In this document: in pieces, positions 37,007 through 48,160 of the stretch
Numbering within the stretch: position 1 is the stretch's first letter
Layout of the letters: the number at the start of each line of letters is the position of its first letter
Assembly (NCBI RefSeq): GCF_014647215.1
Contig: NZ_BMOT01000001.1
Span: 682,001 to 746,000 of the forward strand
Length of the DNA stretch: 64,000 bases
Direction of reading: 5' to 3'
Source of the DNA: Shewanella aestuarii
Lineage (GTDB): Bacteria; Pseudomonadota; Gammaproteobacteria; Enterobacterales; Shewanellaceae
Translations under genes and position numbers: made by a program
The notes under the pieces: generated by a model
What the model was told of the DNA's origin: nothing
The model's input: only the letters and a program-made list of their open reading frames with translations
Databases searched by the model: none

Positions 37007-37370
37007 TTTCTCAATGTTGCAGTATAAAATTCAAATGAGTAAAACCATTGGTTCATCAAAATGCGGATATGATTAAGCTGATATTGGTATTAATATCTAT
37101 CAAGGATTTTACAATCTATCCACTTGCTGGCCTCGCTAGGAGCGGCTGTTTTTGAAGCAAATTATTATTGATCATTTGTACAAAGCAGAGAGTTTGTGGT
37201 GTGTTTTTCTGCATAAAAAGTCGATGATGCAAAAATCGTAGCCCAAAGGGCTCGGCTAATATCGTTGTTAGCTTTGTTATTTGCATCTTTGTAAATAAAT
37301 AGTCCTTAGATACTAGGCATACAACGATTAGCTTCGTCATATTTTACTGATTTAAAAATGAGGCCCTCTC
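37007..37370. other. Intergenic region upstream of the DUF1275 gene
   Basis: About 360 bases after the gapA terminator. A 74-codon open frame on the minus strand (37116-37340) has no family resemblance and no convincing ribosome-binding site, so I leave it out. I see no RNA gene or operator. Confidence 0.5.
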
Positions 37371-38033
37371 ATGATTTCAAAGTTACCTCGCTGGGTAGAA
37401 TTTGGCTCATTCATTCTTGCATTAGTTGCTGGGTTAGTTAATGCCGTCGGCTTATTAGGATTTCAGCATCAATCAATTTCACACTTATCCGGTATTGCTA
37501 CCATGCTAGGCACTAGCATATTCGATATCAATGTTGTTGATTTTATTCATTTAGGCCTTGTGCTAATTAGCTTTGTGCTAGGCTCTGCTATCTCTGGATA
37601 CTGCTTGCGTGGTGGCTCGTTAATTTTAGGGCGAAACTATAGTGGATTATTACTACTTGAATCAATTTTTCTATTCGGTGCCATCTATTTCCTATCAGCT
37701 GATTCAGTGCAAGGCCACTATTTAGCCTCTGCGGCTTGTGGGCTACAAAATGCACTTGTAACCACATACAGCGGAGCTGTTGTTAGAACAACACATGTTA
37801 CTGGGATATTCACTGATTTAGGCATAATGTTAGGCGCTAAATTGAGAGGCGAACCTTTCGATAAAAGAAAAGCACTGCTATTTATATTAATTATTACGGG
37901 GTTTATCTCTGGTGGCGTGTTAGGAGCCTGGTTATTTAATATCTTTGAGTTTAATGCCCTTTTTGTGCCAGCAAGCATCTGTATGTTGTTAGCTTTGAGC
38001 TATTCACTATTTCTAGCGAAAATGACAAGCTAA
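37371..38033 (+). CDS. DUF1275 (YoaK-like) membrane protein
   Basis: A 220-residue inner-membrane protein with six predicted helices. The family marks are GLVNAVGLLGF near residues 20-30, ACGLQNALVTTYSGAVVRTT near 122-141 and HVTGIFTDLG just after. The DUF1275/YoaK family has no established function, although transport is often proposed. It stands alone between gapA and nadA, without a strong ribosome-binding site (AGGCCCTC upstream). Confidence 0.88.
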   Translation: MISKLPRWVEFGSFILALVAGLVNAVGLLGFQHQSISHLSGIATMLGTSIFDINVVDFIHLGLVLISFVLGSAISGYCLRGGSLILGRNYSGLLLLESIFLFGAIYFLSADSVQGHYLASAACGLQNALVTTYSGAVVRTTHVTGIFTDLGIMLGAKLRGEPFDKRKALLFILIITGFISGGVLGAWLFNIFEFNALFVPASICMLLALSYSLFLAKMTS

Positions 38034-38060
38034 CCACTTAAACGACATTAGACTTTGCAT

Positions 38061-38089
38061 AAAAAAACCGACATGAAGTCGGTTTTTTG
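38061..38089. terminator. Bidirectional terminator between DUF1275 and nadA
   Basis: AAAAAACCGAC and GTCGGTTTTTT form a perfect stem with a five-base loop and T tracts in both directions, between convergent genes. Confidence 0.92.
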
Positions 38090-38114
38090 TTTGGTATATA
38101 TTAACGTCTAAGCA

Positions 38115-39182
38115 CTAGGCATTGCCCTTCACTTTCATGTTCAATTCTTTTGCAAAATCCAGCATGCGAGTTAGCGGAATTAACGCTTTTAAACGTAGCT
38201 CATCATCAACGAAAATTTCGTGATCAGCTTTATCTGTATCCGATAAAGAAGCTTCAATGGCTTGTAAACCGTTCATCGCCATCCAAGGGCAATGGGCACA
38301 ACTTTTACAGGTTGCGCCATTTCCGCCGGTTGGGGCTTCGATTAAGGTTTTACCTGGTGCCGCTTGCTGCATTTTGTAGAAAATACCGCGATCGGTGGCA
38401 ACGATGAAAGTTTGGTTATCCATCGTTTGCGCCGCTTTAATTAATTGGCTGGTTGAGCCAACCGCATCCGCCATCTCAACGACGCTTGCAGGTGATTCTG
38501 GATGTACTAAAACCGCCGCATCTGGGTATAACTTTTTCAACTCCAGTAATGCCTTAGATTTAAACTCATCATGCACAATACAATCGCCCTGCCACATCAG
38601 CATTTCGGCTCCTGTTTGCTTAGCGATGTACGAGCCTAAGTGACGATCCGGACCCCAAATGATTTTTTTACCCTCAGCATCCAGATGCTCAACAATTTCA
38701 AGGGCAATACTTGATGTCACAACCCAATCAGCACGAGCTTTAACCGCAGCAGAGGTATTGGCATACACCACAACTGTGTGATCGGGGTGGGCATCACAAA
38801 ACTCACTGAACTGCTCAATAGGACAACCTATGTCTAGTGAACAAGTAGCTTCTAACGTCGGCATCAAAATGGTTTTCTCAGGGCTGAGAATTTTTGCCGT
38901 TTCGCCCATAAACTTTACCCCTGCCACAATTAAAGTTTTCGCAGGGTGATCACGACCAAAACGCGCCATTTCTAATGAGTCTGAAACACAGCCTCCCGTT
39001 TCTTCAGCTAAGACTTGAATTTCAGGATCAGTATAATAATGCGCGACTAGCACAGCATTGTGATCAATCAATAATTGTTTAATACGGGCCTTATAATCCT
39101 GCTTTTGCGCATCAGACAAAACAGCCGGTTTAGGCGGAAAAGGATAATCAATCGTTTTAATTTGGGGGGCCGACAAGCTCAT
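38115..39182 (-). CDS. nadA: Quinolinate synthase A
   Basis: A 355-residue [4Fe-4S] enzyme that condenses iminoaspartate with dihydroxyacetone phosphate to quinolinate in NAD synthesis. [10 protein letters not shown] and [14 protein letters not shown] are early motifs; the cluster cysteines are expected in SLDIGCP (with its neighbour TCSLD), in the middle region, and in [19 protein letters not shown] near the C terminus. The ATG at 39182 has GGAAC six bases upstream; an in-frame ATG 19 codons earlier is not supported. Single-gene unit, convergent with DUF1275. Confidence 0.96.
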   Translation of the reverse strand: MSLSAPQIKTIDYPFPPKPAVLSDAQKQDYKARIKQLLIDHNAVLVAHYYTDPEIQVLAEETGGCVSDSLEMARFGRDHPAKTLIVAGVKFMGETAKILSPEKTILMPTLEATCSLDIGCPIEQFSEFCDAHPDHTVVVYANTSAAVKARADWVVTSSIALEIVEHLDAEGKKIIWGPDRHLGSYIAKQTGAEMLMWQGDCIVHDEFKSKALLELKKLYPDAAVLVHPESPASVVEMADAVGSTSQLIKAAQTMDNQTFIVATDRGIFYKMQQAAPGKTLIEAPTGGNGATCKSCAHCPWMAMNGLQAIEASLSDTDKADHEIFVDDELRLKALIPLTRMLDFAKELNMKVKGNA

Positions 39183-39235
39183 AACGGTTCCAATGATGTG
39201 GATCTTGGGCGAATTATACGAAAACTCACTCAAAA

Positions 39236-39262
39236 ACAAAAGGACGCATTCAGCGTCCTTTA
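39236..39262 (-). terminator. Terminator of the bkd operon
   Basis: AAAGGACGC and GCGTCCTTT form a perfect stem with a five-base loop; on the minus strand TTGTTTTTG follows. It lies between the E2 gene and nadA and overlaps the nadA upstream region. Confidence 0.85.
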
Positions 39263-39292
39263 TAATTAAACATATTTACTGTGTTAACTAGC

Positions 39293-40864
39293 TTAACGCA
39301 TCGCCATCATCATTTCTTGTGGTTGCTCTAAATAGTGTTTCCACAGATTACAGAAACGTGCAATGGTACCGCCGTCAATCACCCGATGGTCACCAGACCA
39401 ACTCACTTGCATGATCTTACGCGCTTCAACTTCACCTTTGTGGTTAAATCGAGGTAAGGTTTGTAACTTACCTAACGCCACAATAGCCACTTCGGGTTTA
39501 TTAATAATTGGCGTTGCGACAGTGCCACCTAATGCACCTATGTTTGAAATTGAAATTGTGCCTTCTTTCAAATCTGCTGGTGATACGCGGCCGCTTCTTG
39601 CATCTGAAGTCAAACGAGTGATTTCAGCTGCAACATCTAAAATCGATTTTAAATGCACATCTTTCACATTAGGAACTAATAAACCCACTTTTGAATCTAC
39701 GGCCATGCCTATATTATGGCGTGACTTGTAGGTGATCTCAGTGCAGTCAGCATTCACTTGGCTATTGAGTATTGGAAACTCATTCAATGCCAGTGACATG
39801 GCCTTCATAAAGAAAGGCATCATGGTGAGTTTAACTTCATCTGTTGAATAACGCTGTTTCATGCTTTCACGTAAAGCAACCAGTTCTGTTAAATCAAACT
39901 CTTCGCAATAGGTAAAATGAGGAATAGTCGAAACAGACTCAACCATCATTCTTGCCATAACCGCTTTAACACCTTTTATCGGTTCAACGCGATCTACACC
40001 TATTGCAACAGGCGATGCCACATTTGTTGAAGTCACAGCAGTGCTTACGGCAGGTGCTGTTGCGGCAACCTTGACCGCTGCGCCTTTCAGGTGACGTTCT
40101 ACATCTTCCTTGTAGACACGACCGTGTTTACCAGAACCTTGCACATCGGCAATGTTGATGTCTAACGTTCTAGCTAAACGGCGCACAGCTGGGCTTGCTA
40201 ACGCTTTACCTTGAACGACAGGCTCAGTAGTAACGGCTGAGCTAGCCACCTGATTAACAACTTGTTGTGTAGATTGAGAAACAGGATTAGTTGCAATGAC
40301 ATCACTTTCTACTTCAATTGCAAACAATGGCGAATGAACTTTAGCCAGCTGGCCTTTGCGATAATAATGTTTGACGATTTTACCGGCTTTCATTGCAGGT
40401 ATTTGAACTAACGCTTTATCTGTCATCACGTCGGCGATGGGTTGGTCTTCAACAACCATTTCGCCTTCGGCAACGAGCCAATCTACAAGCTCACATTCAA
40501 CGATGCCTTCACCAATATCCGGTAAAAGAAAATCTTCAACCAGCATACCTGAAACAACCGCTGTCGGTGTCACTTCAGCAGCCACAGCATTCACGGCGGT
40601 ATCACTGGTATCTGAAGCGGTATCATCAGCCACTTTAACCGCGTACAAAGGCGCATGAACGATTGCGATTTCGCCTTTGGCGTAATAAAGCTTAGTGATC
40701 ACACCAGCATAAGGCGCAGGAATTTGCACTAATGCTTTATCTGTCATCACATCTGCAATAGGCTGATCTTCGACTACTGTGTCGCCTTCAGCAACTAACC
40801 AGTCTACCAACTCGCATTCAACAACGCCTTCGCCGATATCGGGTAAAATAAAATCTTTAATCAT
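39293..40864 (-). CDS. bkdB: Branched-chain 2-oxo acid dehydrogenase E2 (lipoamide acyltransferase), two lipoyl domains
   Basis: A 523-residue E2 component. Two nearly identical lipoyl domains (about residues 3-78 and 110-185) each carry the lipoylated lysine in VMTDKALVQI. A peripheral-subunit-binding domain (SPAVRRLARTLDINIADVQG, about 222-258) and the catalytic acyltransferase core (about 290-523) follow, with the active-site SGDHRVIDGGTIARF near the end. The start is the ATG at 40864, with AGGAG five bases upstream. It is the last gene of the bkd operon that oxidises the keto acids of valine, leucine and isoleucine to acyl-CoA. Confidence 0.95.
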   Translation of the reverse strand: MIKDFILPDIGEGVVECELVDWLVAEGDTVVEDQPIADVMTDKALVQIPAPYAGVITKLYYAKGEIAIVHAPLYAVKVADDTASDTSDTAVNAVAAEVTPTAVVSGMLVEDFLLPDIGEGIVECELVDWLVAEGEMVVEDQPIADVMTDKALVQIPAMKAGKIVKHYYRKGQLAKVHSPLFAIEVESDVIATNPVSQSTQQVVNQVASSAVTTEPVVQGKALASPAVRRLARTLDINIADVQGSGKHGRVYKEDVERHLKGAAVKVAATAPAVSTAVTSTNVASPVAIGVDRVEPIKGVKAVMARMMVESVSTIPHFTYCEEFDLTELVALRESMKQRYSTDEVKLTMMPFFMKAMSLALNEFPILNSQVNADCTEITYKSRHNIGMAVDSKVGLLVPNVKDVHLKSILDVAAEITRLTSDARSGRVSPADLKEGTISISNIGALGGTVATPIINKPEVAIVALGKLQTLPRFNHKGEVEARKIMQVSWSGDHRVIDGGTIARFCNLWKHYLEQPQEMMMAMR

Positions 40865-40872
40865 GACCACTC

Positions 40873-41850
40873 CTAAAATGCCATTGTTGCTTTGATGGCT
40901 TCAAATGTTTTCAGCTCATCTGGCATATATTCTTTTTCATGAATGAGTGGGTATGGTGTATCTAAACCACAAACTCGATTGATGGGTGACTCTAGATGCA
41001 AGAAACACTCTTGTTGAATCGTGGCTGCAATCTCCCCCGCAAAGCCACCTGTTAATGGCGCTTCATGGTTGATGACCAGACGACCCGTTTTCTTAACTGA
41101 CTTAGCAACGGTATCTATATCCCAAGGAGATAGAGTACGTAAGTCAATTATTTCACAAGAAATGCCTTCTTTCTCAGCCATCACACAGGCTTTTTCAACA
41201 ATTTCCATCTGTGCGCCCCAAGCAAGCACTGTAATATCAGTCCCATGCTTGACAACATCTGCTTTACCTAACTCAATTTGATAATCGCCTTCAGGCACTT
41301 CGCCCACAGACGCACGATATAATCGTTTAGGCTCAAAGAAAATAACCGGATTAGGATCACGGATTGCCGCCAATAATAATCCTTTTGCTTGTTCAGGATT
41401 ACGTGGCACTACCACCTTTAAACCCGGTGTTTGGGTAAAATAAGCTTCTGGAGATTGCGAATGATAATGTCCACCAGCAATACCGCCGCCATAAGGGGTG
41501 CGGAACGTTAATCCGCCGACATTAAATTCATTACCACTACGGTAGCGAAATTTGGCAGCTTCATTGACGATTTGATCAAACGCAGGAAAGATATAATCTG
41601 CAAATTGAATTTCAGCAACGGGCGTCATCCCATGTGATGCTAAACCATTGGCAAATCCGGCAATACCTTGTTCAGTAAGCGGCGTATTAAAACAGCGGTC
41701 GCGACCAAACTGCTCTTGTAAGCCTGAAGTTGCACGGAAAACACCGCCAAAATGGCCAACATCTTCCCCAAAAACTACCATGCGTTCGTCCGCTTTCATG
41801 GCAATTGATAACGCCTCATTGATGGCGTGTAACATATTCATTTGAGCCAC
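40873..41850 (-). CDS. bkdA2: Branched-chain 2-oxo acid dehydrogenase E1 beta subunit
   Basis: A 325-residue transketolase-type beta subunit. [14 protein letters not shown] (about residues 29-42) and the later ALTEQG-like [14 protein letters not shown] are typical, as are [13 protein letters not shown] and [15 protein letters not shown]. With the alpha subunit it forms the thiamine-diphosphate E1 that decarboxylates branched-chain keto acids. It lies three bases after bkdA1 and eight before bkdB, so the three are clearly one operon. Confidence 0.95.
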   Translation of the reverse strand: MAQMNMLHAINEALSIAMKADERMVVFGEDVGHFGGVFRATSGLQEQFGRDRCFNTPLTEQGIAGFANGLASHGMTPVAEIQFADYIFPAFDQIVNEAAKFRYRSGNEFNVGGLTFRTPYGGGIAGGHYHSQSPEAYFTQTPGLKVVVPRNPEQAKGLLLAAIRDPNPVIFFEPKRLYRASVGEVPEGDYQIELGKADVVKHGTDITVLAWGAQMEIVEKACVMAEKEGISCEIIDLRTLSPWDIDTVAKSVKKTGRLVINHEAPLTGGFAGEIAATIQQECFLHLESPINRVCGLDTPYPLIHEKEYMPDELKTFEAIKATMAF

Positions 41851-41853
41851 GGC

Positions 41854-43032
41854 TTATAATCTCCCTGCACTTTTCGGATAGGCTTTAGGATATTTGTTGA
41901 TGTGTTCTTTTAAGTCTTTCAGCTGTTTTTTAAGTACGGCTGTTGGCTTGTCTAAAACATCTTCAATGATTTCATCCAATCGAGGTACAGGTAACTTTTC
42001 AGCTACTTTAACCGCGGCAAGTACTTCTTCACGATATTGTTCATGGGTTTTAACGTCATCAGCTTCGTTTAACCAACCTTTGTTGATTAACCATAATTTG
42101 AAACGTTTAACCGGATCATGTTGCTGCCATTTAGCTTCTTCATCTTTAGAGCGGTAACCGGAAGGATCATCAGACGATGAATGTGCACCTAAACGGTATG
42201 TCATTGCTTCAATCAACACAGGAGCATTATTCTCTAAAGCATAAGCTCTGGCTTGTTGCGTAGCGGCTAACACGGCCAGCATATCATTACCGTCAACACG
42301 AATAGTATGCATGCCATAACCCACTCCACGACTAGCAATACCGTTACCCGCATATTGCTCTTCAGTAGGGGTTGAAATGGCATAGCCATTATTACGACAA
42401 AAGAAAATAACCGGTGCTTTAAGTACAGAGGCCATATTTAGACCAGCATGAAAATCACCTTCAGAAGCTGCGCCCTCACCAAAATAACAAATGGTCACAT
42501 TGCGCTCACCCTTGAGCTTTTGTCCATAAGCAACACCAGTAGCTTGAGGAATTTGCGTCGCTAAAGGAGATGAAATTGTATGGTAATTTAGTGCTTTGCT
42601 ACCGTAATGAATAGGCATTTGGCGGCCTTTACCAAGATCTTTTTCATTACTGAACATCTGGTTCATAAACTGTTCAGTGGTAAAGCCTCGGTAACGTAAA
42701 GCTGCATGTTCACGATATTGCGCTAAAATCACATCACCTTTATCTAATGCTGCTGTACTACCAATAATCGCGGCTTCTTCACCGGTACAGGTCATATAAA
42801 AACTAATACGGCCCTGACGCTGTGCCCCTAACATCCGCTCATCTAATACTCGGGTAAATACGCAAGTGTCATAAATTTTTGCGGCTAGGTCTTGGTCAAT
42901 AACCGGTAACACAGCATTTTCATATGTTGTGCCGTCTGCCTGTAAAACGCGCAGAATAGGAATGTGCAATGACGCCTTGTCAAGAAAGCTGACACGATGC
43001 ACTGTTTCGTTGCTCAGTGTTGCGTTGCTCAT
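41854..43032 (-). CDS. bkdA1: Branched-chain 2-oxo acid dehydrogenase E1 alpha subunit
   Basis: A 392-residue alpha subunit of the thiamine-diphosphate-dependent E1. The cofactor motif runs from GEGAASEGDFHAGLN to FFCRNNGYAIS (about residues 190-230). The phosphorylation-loop region YRLGAHSSSDDPSGYR is conserved with mitochondrial and Pseudomonas BCKDH E1 alpha, which favours branched-chain rather than pyruvate substrates. It is the first gene of the operon. A palindrome resembling the LiuR operator lies about 70 bases upstream, consistent with induction during branched-chain amino acid use. Confidence 0.95.
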   Translation of the reverse strand: MSNATLSNETVHRVSFLDKASLHIPILRVLQADGTTYENAVLPVIDQDLAAKIYDTCVFTRVLDERMLGAQRQGRISFYMTCTGEEAAIIGSTAALDKGDVILAQYREHAALRYRGFTTEQFMNQMFSNEKDLGKGRQMPIHYGSKALNYHTISSPLATQIPQATGVAYGQKLKGERNVTICYFGEGAASEGDFHAGLNMASVLKAPVIFFCRNNGYAISTPTEEQYAGNGIASRGVGYGMHTIRVDGNDMLAVLAATQQARAYALENNAPVLIEAMTYRLGAHSSSDDPSGYRSKDEEAKWQQHDPVKRFKLWLINKGWLNEADDVKTHEQYREEVLAAVKVAEKLPVPRLDEIIEDVLDKPTAVLKKQLKDLKEHINKYPKAYPKSAGRL

Positions 43033-43100
43033 AATGTGCTCTTGTTCTTGTGAAGTGCTACCTCAAGGGTAGCAGTCTAATTATAATTCGCCGACAAACA

Positions 43101-43114
43101 TTACGTTAACGTAA
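43101..43114. promoter_or_regulatory. Candidate LiuR operator upstream of the bkd operon
   Basis: TTACGTTAACGTAA is a perfect 14-bp palindrome and matches the TTTACGT-(A/T)AACGTAAA style of LiuR sites known in gammaproteobacteria. It lies 69 bases upstream of bkdA1. LiuR, a MerR-family regulator, controls branched-chain amino acid degradation in Shewanella. Confidence 0.6.
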
Positions 43115-43199
43115 ACTTCCATACAATAGTTTACTGGACCGCGTTATCAAATCTTAGTCGACAAGCTTGTATATTTTGCTTTACGCCTATCAAAACTGT

Positions 43200-44243
43200 C
43201 TACTGTACATCTTCATTAGGTGCAGGAACCAAGCATAATACAGTGCGCTGTCCTACTGGAACTTTAGCATTAGGGAACACAATCGCTTCGACTTGATGCT
43301 CAACCTTAATCTCTTGACCAGCCTCAGTCGCTAATGATTCGCCTTGCTTGAATTGACTGAAATTAGGTGCATCATTGGCAAAGGTAAATGCAAAGTCTTC
43401 GGCATTTTTATTAATAGAGCGTGATACTTTATATAAATTCAATTGCGCAGGCTGATATTCCGCTACCGCCATTGCATCTTGGGTGATTAAACTCATGAGC
43501 ATACGTTTTGTATCTTCAAAACGACTCATATCATTTTCACCAAATGGCATCACTTTGCCTAACTCAACCGTAAAGGCATCGGCTTTGAATTGTTCAGAAG
43601 AATAATAACTGAATGTAGTTGTCGGTTCATGGTGGAATAAAATGGTATCTACGCCACATGCGGCCAAAAACATCATTTGTTCGCCACTATAACTTCTACC
43701 GGGACGATAAGGATAAATTGCAAACTTTTCATGTTTGGATGCGCGGATAGCGGTATGCAAATCATAATGAATTCGCTGGGCACCTGCCTGACCTTGATTG
43801 AAAAAATCTGCCACATACAGTTCTAACGCTTTTGCTCTTACTCGTTCAGTATTGACTAAACCTTGTCCTTTAGAGTGAGCACCACTGAATAAACGGTTCA
43901 TGTTTTCTTCAAGAAAGCGGGTTTTATTCAATATGGCAGGCGGATTACCAATCAGAAACAACACGCGGTGTTGGGTAATCATGGTTTCACTGAGCAACGA
44001 TTTAATTAATTGGTTACAAATTTCGATTGGAGCTGTTTCATTGCCGTGAATAGCGCAGGAAAGAACTATGTCTTTTGGTGATAGCGCGGTTGAATTTAGT
44101 GGCGTGAAAACAATCACTCCAGTATCAAGTATGTCAACTTGAGTATGATTACCTAAATGAAAATGGTATTGCTGCGGCAGAGAAAGCGGGCTTTCTAGGG
44201 TGAAAGCTAAAAAATCTCGGGTTTCCATAAGCGGTGAAGTCAA
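43200..44243 (-). CDS. astE: Succinylglutamate desuccinylase (AstE)
   Basis: A 347-residue zinc hydrolase of the AstE/aspartoacylase family that releases glutamate and succinate in the last step of the arginine succinyltransferase pathway. The zinc ligands are His and Glu in [10 protein letters not shown] and His in [28 protein letters not shown] is the substrate-binding stretch. The start is taken as TTG at 44243, because AGGAG lies exactly six bases upstream; the ATG five codons later has no such site, and the open frame further upstream lacks one too. The other ast genes are not adjacent. Confidence 0.93.
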   Translation of the reverse strand: MTSPLMETRDFLAFTLESPLSLPQQYHFHLGNHTQVDILDTGVIVFTPLNSTALSPKDIVLSCAIHGNETAPIEICNQLIKSLLSETMITQHRVLFLIGNPPAILNKTRFLEENMNRLFSGAHSKGQGLVNTERVRAKALELYVADFFNQGQAGAQRIHYDLHTAIRASKHEKFAIYPYRPGRSYSGEQMMFLAACGVDTILFHHEPTTTFSYYSSEQFKADAFTVELGKVMPFGENDMSRFEDTKRMLMSLITQDAMAVAEYQPAQLNLYKVSRSINKNAEDFAFTFANDAPNFSQFKQGESLATEAGQEIKVEHQVEAIVFPNAKVPVGQRTVLCLVPAPNEDVQ

Positions 44244-44433
44244 TTTAAGCTCCTTGCTGTTGTTATTATTTTGGTATTTGCTTGTTTTTCCTAGAGCGAA
44301 TTCTACCACATGCGTGAGCAAATTAAATTGTTAGCCTAAAAACTCCTGTTTATCAAAAACAGTACTTGCATATAGTGACAAACCTTATCACAATTACAGC
44401 CATCTAGACTTCTAAAACCTAAAGGGGTGTGTC

Positions 44434-44913
44434 ATGGCGTTAGCAACATTTGGTGCCGGTTGTTTCTGGGGTGTTGAATATTTTTTCCGCGAAATAAAAG
44501 GCGTAAGTAACGCGACATGCGGTTATATGGGTGGTAAAGATAGTGCGACAACCTATAAAGAAGTCAAAACGGGTACCACTGGTCATGCCGAAGTCGTACA
44601 GGTTGAGTATGATGAAAACGTTGTCAGCTATGATCAACTGTTAGATGTTTTTTGGAAAAATCATAATCCAACTCAACTTAATATGCAGGGGGGAGATATA
44701 GGCACACAATACCGTAGTACTATTTTCTTCCATGATAAGCAGCAAAAAGCACAAGCTGAGGCTTCTAAGCTTGCATTTGCTAGAAGCGGCCGCTGGGGTA
44801 TGCGCCATATTGTCACTGAAATAGTGCCTTTACAGACTTTTCATATCGCTGAAGATTATCATCAAAATTATCTTGAAAAAAATAATCTACCCTCTTGCCA
44901 TATTGCATATTAA
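44434..44913 (+). CDS. msrA: Peptide methionine-(S)-sulfoxide reductase
   Basis: A 159-residue MsrA that repairs oxidised methionine in proteins. The catalytic cysteine is in FGAGCFWGVEYFF near the N terminus, with GYMGG, GHAEVVQVEYD, and the later GTQYRSTIFF and HQNYLEKN all conserved. The C-terminal PSCHIAY carries a probable recycling cysteine. It is shorter than E. coli MsrA and lacks an N-terminal extension. AAAGGGG lies eight bases before the ATG. Single-gene unit next to trxB, the reductase of the thioredoxin that recycles MsrA; they have separate transcripts. Confidence 0.95.
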   Translation: MALATFGAGCFWGVEYFFREIKGVSNATCGYMGGKDSATTYKEVKTGTTGHAEVVQVEYDENVVSYDQLLDVFWKNHNPTQLNMQGGDIGTQYRSTIFFHDKQQKAQAEASKLAFARSGRWGMRHIVTEIVPLQTFHIAEDYHQNYLEKNNLPSCHIAY

Positions 44914-44919
44914 ATTTGT

Positions 44920-44950
44920 TGGTGTCAGATGAGTTTTCGCACTGACACCA
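44920..44950 (+). terminator. Probable terminator of msrA
   Basis: TGGTGTCAG and CTGACACCA form a perfect 9-bp stem with a 13-base loop, followed by TTTATTG, just after msrA. Confidence 0.65.
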
Positions 44951-45018
44951 TTTATTGACACACTAGATTAGCCCAATCGACTATCAATCTAGCTTGTGCC
45001 CTTTACCCGCTTTGGTAA

Positions 45019-46023
<1,005 letters not shown>

Positions 46024-46042
46024 GTTAGACTAAATTTATATT

Positions 46043-46075
46043 AAAAAATGCCAATCAATTGATTGGCATTTTTTT
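46043..46075 (+). terminator. Terminator of trxB
   Basis: AAAATGCCAATC and GATTGGCATTTT form a perfect 12-bp stem with the loop AATT, followed by Ts. Confidence 0.95.
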
Positions 46076-46177
46076 ACACTAGGTTGAAAACATCACTCAT
46101 TTTCTATCCGCTTATTGATGTTAATAAACCCAGATGACAAAATTTGCATAATCAAAAAACTTTAGACTGTCTGAATA

Positions 46178-46747
46178 TCAAACTTTAAGTTGGTAAAACA
46201 CCACCTGCTGGTTGTCTGGTACATCAGGATGTGGTGCTTTTTTGATAAATTCCATGCCTAACTTGGTCATAATGTTAATTGAACCAATATTGTCTTCATC
46301 TGCAATGGCACTTATTGCACTCACTTCTGGGTGGGTAACAACAAAATCTGCAATCGCTTTCGCAGCCTCAGAGCCAATACCCAGCCCCCACGCAATCTGC
46401 TTAAAACGCCAACCTAATTCAATATCATCAAAATGAGGGGTATCGGTAAAAAAAAACATAGGTCTGACTAAGATCCAGCCAAGATATTGTCCCCATAAAC
46501 ACTCAGGTAACTCTTGTGCCGTTTTAGCATATACCTTCCATAAACCATATCCCTTCAGCGGATTATGGTAACGCTTTAATCGCGGCATGAAGTATTGCTC
46601 AATTTGTTCCATGGTGGTTTTATGACCGCCATTGATGTAACGCATCACAGCTTCATCCTGATCAAGCTCAAACAGTAAACCTTGTTCATCAAGGTTCATT
46701 TGTGTCAGCTCTAGCCGACTTGTTTCAATGATACGACGCTCGGTCAT
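46178..46747 (-). CDS. GNAT-family acetyltransferase (RimJ/RimL type)
   Basis: A 189-residue acetyltransferase of the RimJ/RimL subgroup. The opening ETSRLELTQMNLDEQGLLFEL is typical, the central strand DDIELGWRFKQIAWGLGIG contains the acetyl-CoA-binding turn, and VSAISAIADEDNIGSINIMTKLGM carries the asparagine region that contacts CoA in GNAT enzymes. Such enzymes acetylate ribosomal proteins, antibiotics or small molecules; the substrate cannot be told here. AGGA lies upstream of the ATG. It stands alone between trxB and the RND efflux pair, convergent with trxB. Confidence 0.87.
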   Translation of the reverse strand: MTERRIIETSRLELTQMNLDEQGLLFELDQDEAVMRYINGGHKTTMEQIEQYFMPRLKRYHNPLKGYGLWKVYAKTAQELPECLWGQYLGWILVRPMFFFTDTPHFDDIELGWRFKQIAWGLGIGSEAAKAIADFVVTHPEVSAISAIADEDNIGSINIMTKLGMEFIKKAPHPDVPDNQQVVFYQLKV

Positions 46748-46961
46748 GGCAGTTAATCCTGGTAAATGATGAACTTTTACTTTTTTAAAACAGTATCAAT
46801 AATGATGATGAGTGGCTTTGTAAATTTCTGACACACAAGTTTACACATTCAAATAACACCAAAACAACATATAGATTAATATAACCTTAAATTTTGCCAT
46901 CGATGAAAAATTACATGGCAACAAAACATGGCTTACACAAAAGTAAACAAGAGGACGTGTC

Positions 46962-48158
46962 GTGGCGACGAGAAAACAAATCATATTACCCATCGTAGTG
47001 TTAGGGCTTGGTGTGGGGGCATTAGTCGGTATTTCTGCATTAAAGAAACCGCCTGAAGAAAAACCTGCTTTGGATACCACGCCATTAGTGTCGGTTGAAG
47101 CGATTCAATACCAACCTATGATGTTCAGTGTATCCTCTTATGGTGTTGTTCAGCCTAAATATAATACCGATCTTGTATCGCAAGTGAATGGTGAAATTAC
47201 CTACTTATCTGATAGCTTTGTCAAAGGCGGTTTTGTTAAAGCTGGTGAAGTATTGGCAAAAATTGATGCAAGTGATTATGAATCAGATTTACTCGATGCC
47301 CAAGCCAGTATAGCTTCTGCCCAAGCATCACTGGTGCAAGAGCGTGCCAATGCCAAGGTCGCTGAAAAAGAATGGGCTCAAATCAGTAACGGAACCCCTA
47401 CTGATTTAAGCTTACGTAAACCACAGCTAGCACAAGAGATTGCTAGACTCAAAAGTGCCGAGGCAGGACTGCACCGTGCAGAAAGAAACTTAGAAAGAAC
47501 CATCATCCGTGCACCTTATGACTCATTAGTGTCAAGTAGAGAAGTCGGTTTAGGCTCTTATGTCAGCAAAGGCTCACCTATTGGCGGATTACTCAGTACT
47601 GATGTAGCAGAAGTGCGTTTACCTCTAGCCGATAAAGAAATTCAATATCTAGACGCCAAAGGCTTAAATGCAACAGTTGCATTAGTCGGAAGTTTTGCCG
47701 GCAACAAACAAGCATGGCAAGGTAAAATTGTTCGCAGCGAAGGCGTTGTTGATAGTAAAAGTCGCATGACCTATCTTGTCGCCGAAGTAATAGATCCCTA
47801 CGGTTTGACATCAGATAAACGTGAATTGCGCTTTGGTACTTATGTCACCGCAAACATTAACGGAGCCAATGCTGGTGAAGTTGCCATAATACCCCGTCAT
47901 CTTATTGTTAATGGCCAAGTGGCTATCATGGATGATGAGCAAAAATTGCGTTACAAAGACGTGACCATGTTACGCCAAGAAGGCGCTAAAGTAGTGATAT
48001 CTGAAGGCCTTGAAAACGGTATGAATCTCATCACCTCAGCACTAGATTATCCGGTAGAAGGCATGAAACTTGCGCTTCCTGCGGATAAATTACTGCAAAA
48101 AGAGCCGCAAACTGACAGCGAACCGCAGACGGAACTGGCAATGGGATCTGAGGAATAA
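46962..48158 (+). CDS. RND efflux membrane-fusion (periplasmic adaptor) protein
   Basis: A 398-residue adaptor for the RND pump that follows three bases later. An N-terminal membrane anchor (about residues 7-25) precedes a split lipoyl domain, a coiled-coil hairpin (about 95-165) and beta-barrel and membrane-proximal domains. The lipoyl halves are visible in VSQVNGEITYLSDSFVKGG and RTIIRAPYDSLVSSREVGLG. The start codon is GTG, with GAGGA upstream. No outer-membrane factor gene accompanies it, so it probably shares TolC. The C terminus (EPQTDSEPQTELAMGSEE) is acidic and unstructured. Confidence 0.9.
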   Translation: MATRKQIILPIVVLGLGVGALVGISALKKPPEEKPALDTTPLVSVEAIQYQPMMFSVSSYGVVQPKYNTDLVSQVNGEITYLSDSFVKGGFVKAGEVLAKIDASDYESDLLDAQASIASAQASLVQERANAKVAEKEWAQISNGTPTDLSLRKPQLAQEIARLKSAEAGLHRAERNLERTIIRAPYDSLVSSREVGLGSYVSKGSPIGGLLSTDVAEVRLPLADKEIQYLDAKGLNATVALVGSFAGNKQAWQGKIVRSEGVVDSKSRMTYLVAEVIDPYGLTSDKRELRFGTYVTANINGANAGEVAIIPRHLIVNGQVAIMDDEQKLRYKDVTMLRQEGAKVVISEGLENGMNLITSALDYPVEGMKLALPADKLLQKEPQTDSEPQTELAMGSEE

Positions 48159-48160
48159 TC

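Noticed and set aside
37116..37340. 74-codon minus-strand frame between gapA and the DUF1275 gene
   Set aside because: No supporting start site and no recognisable domain.
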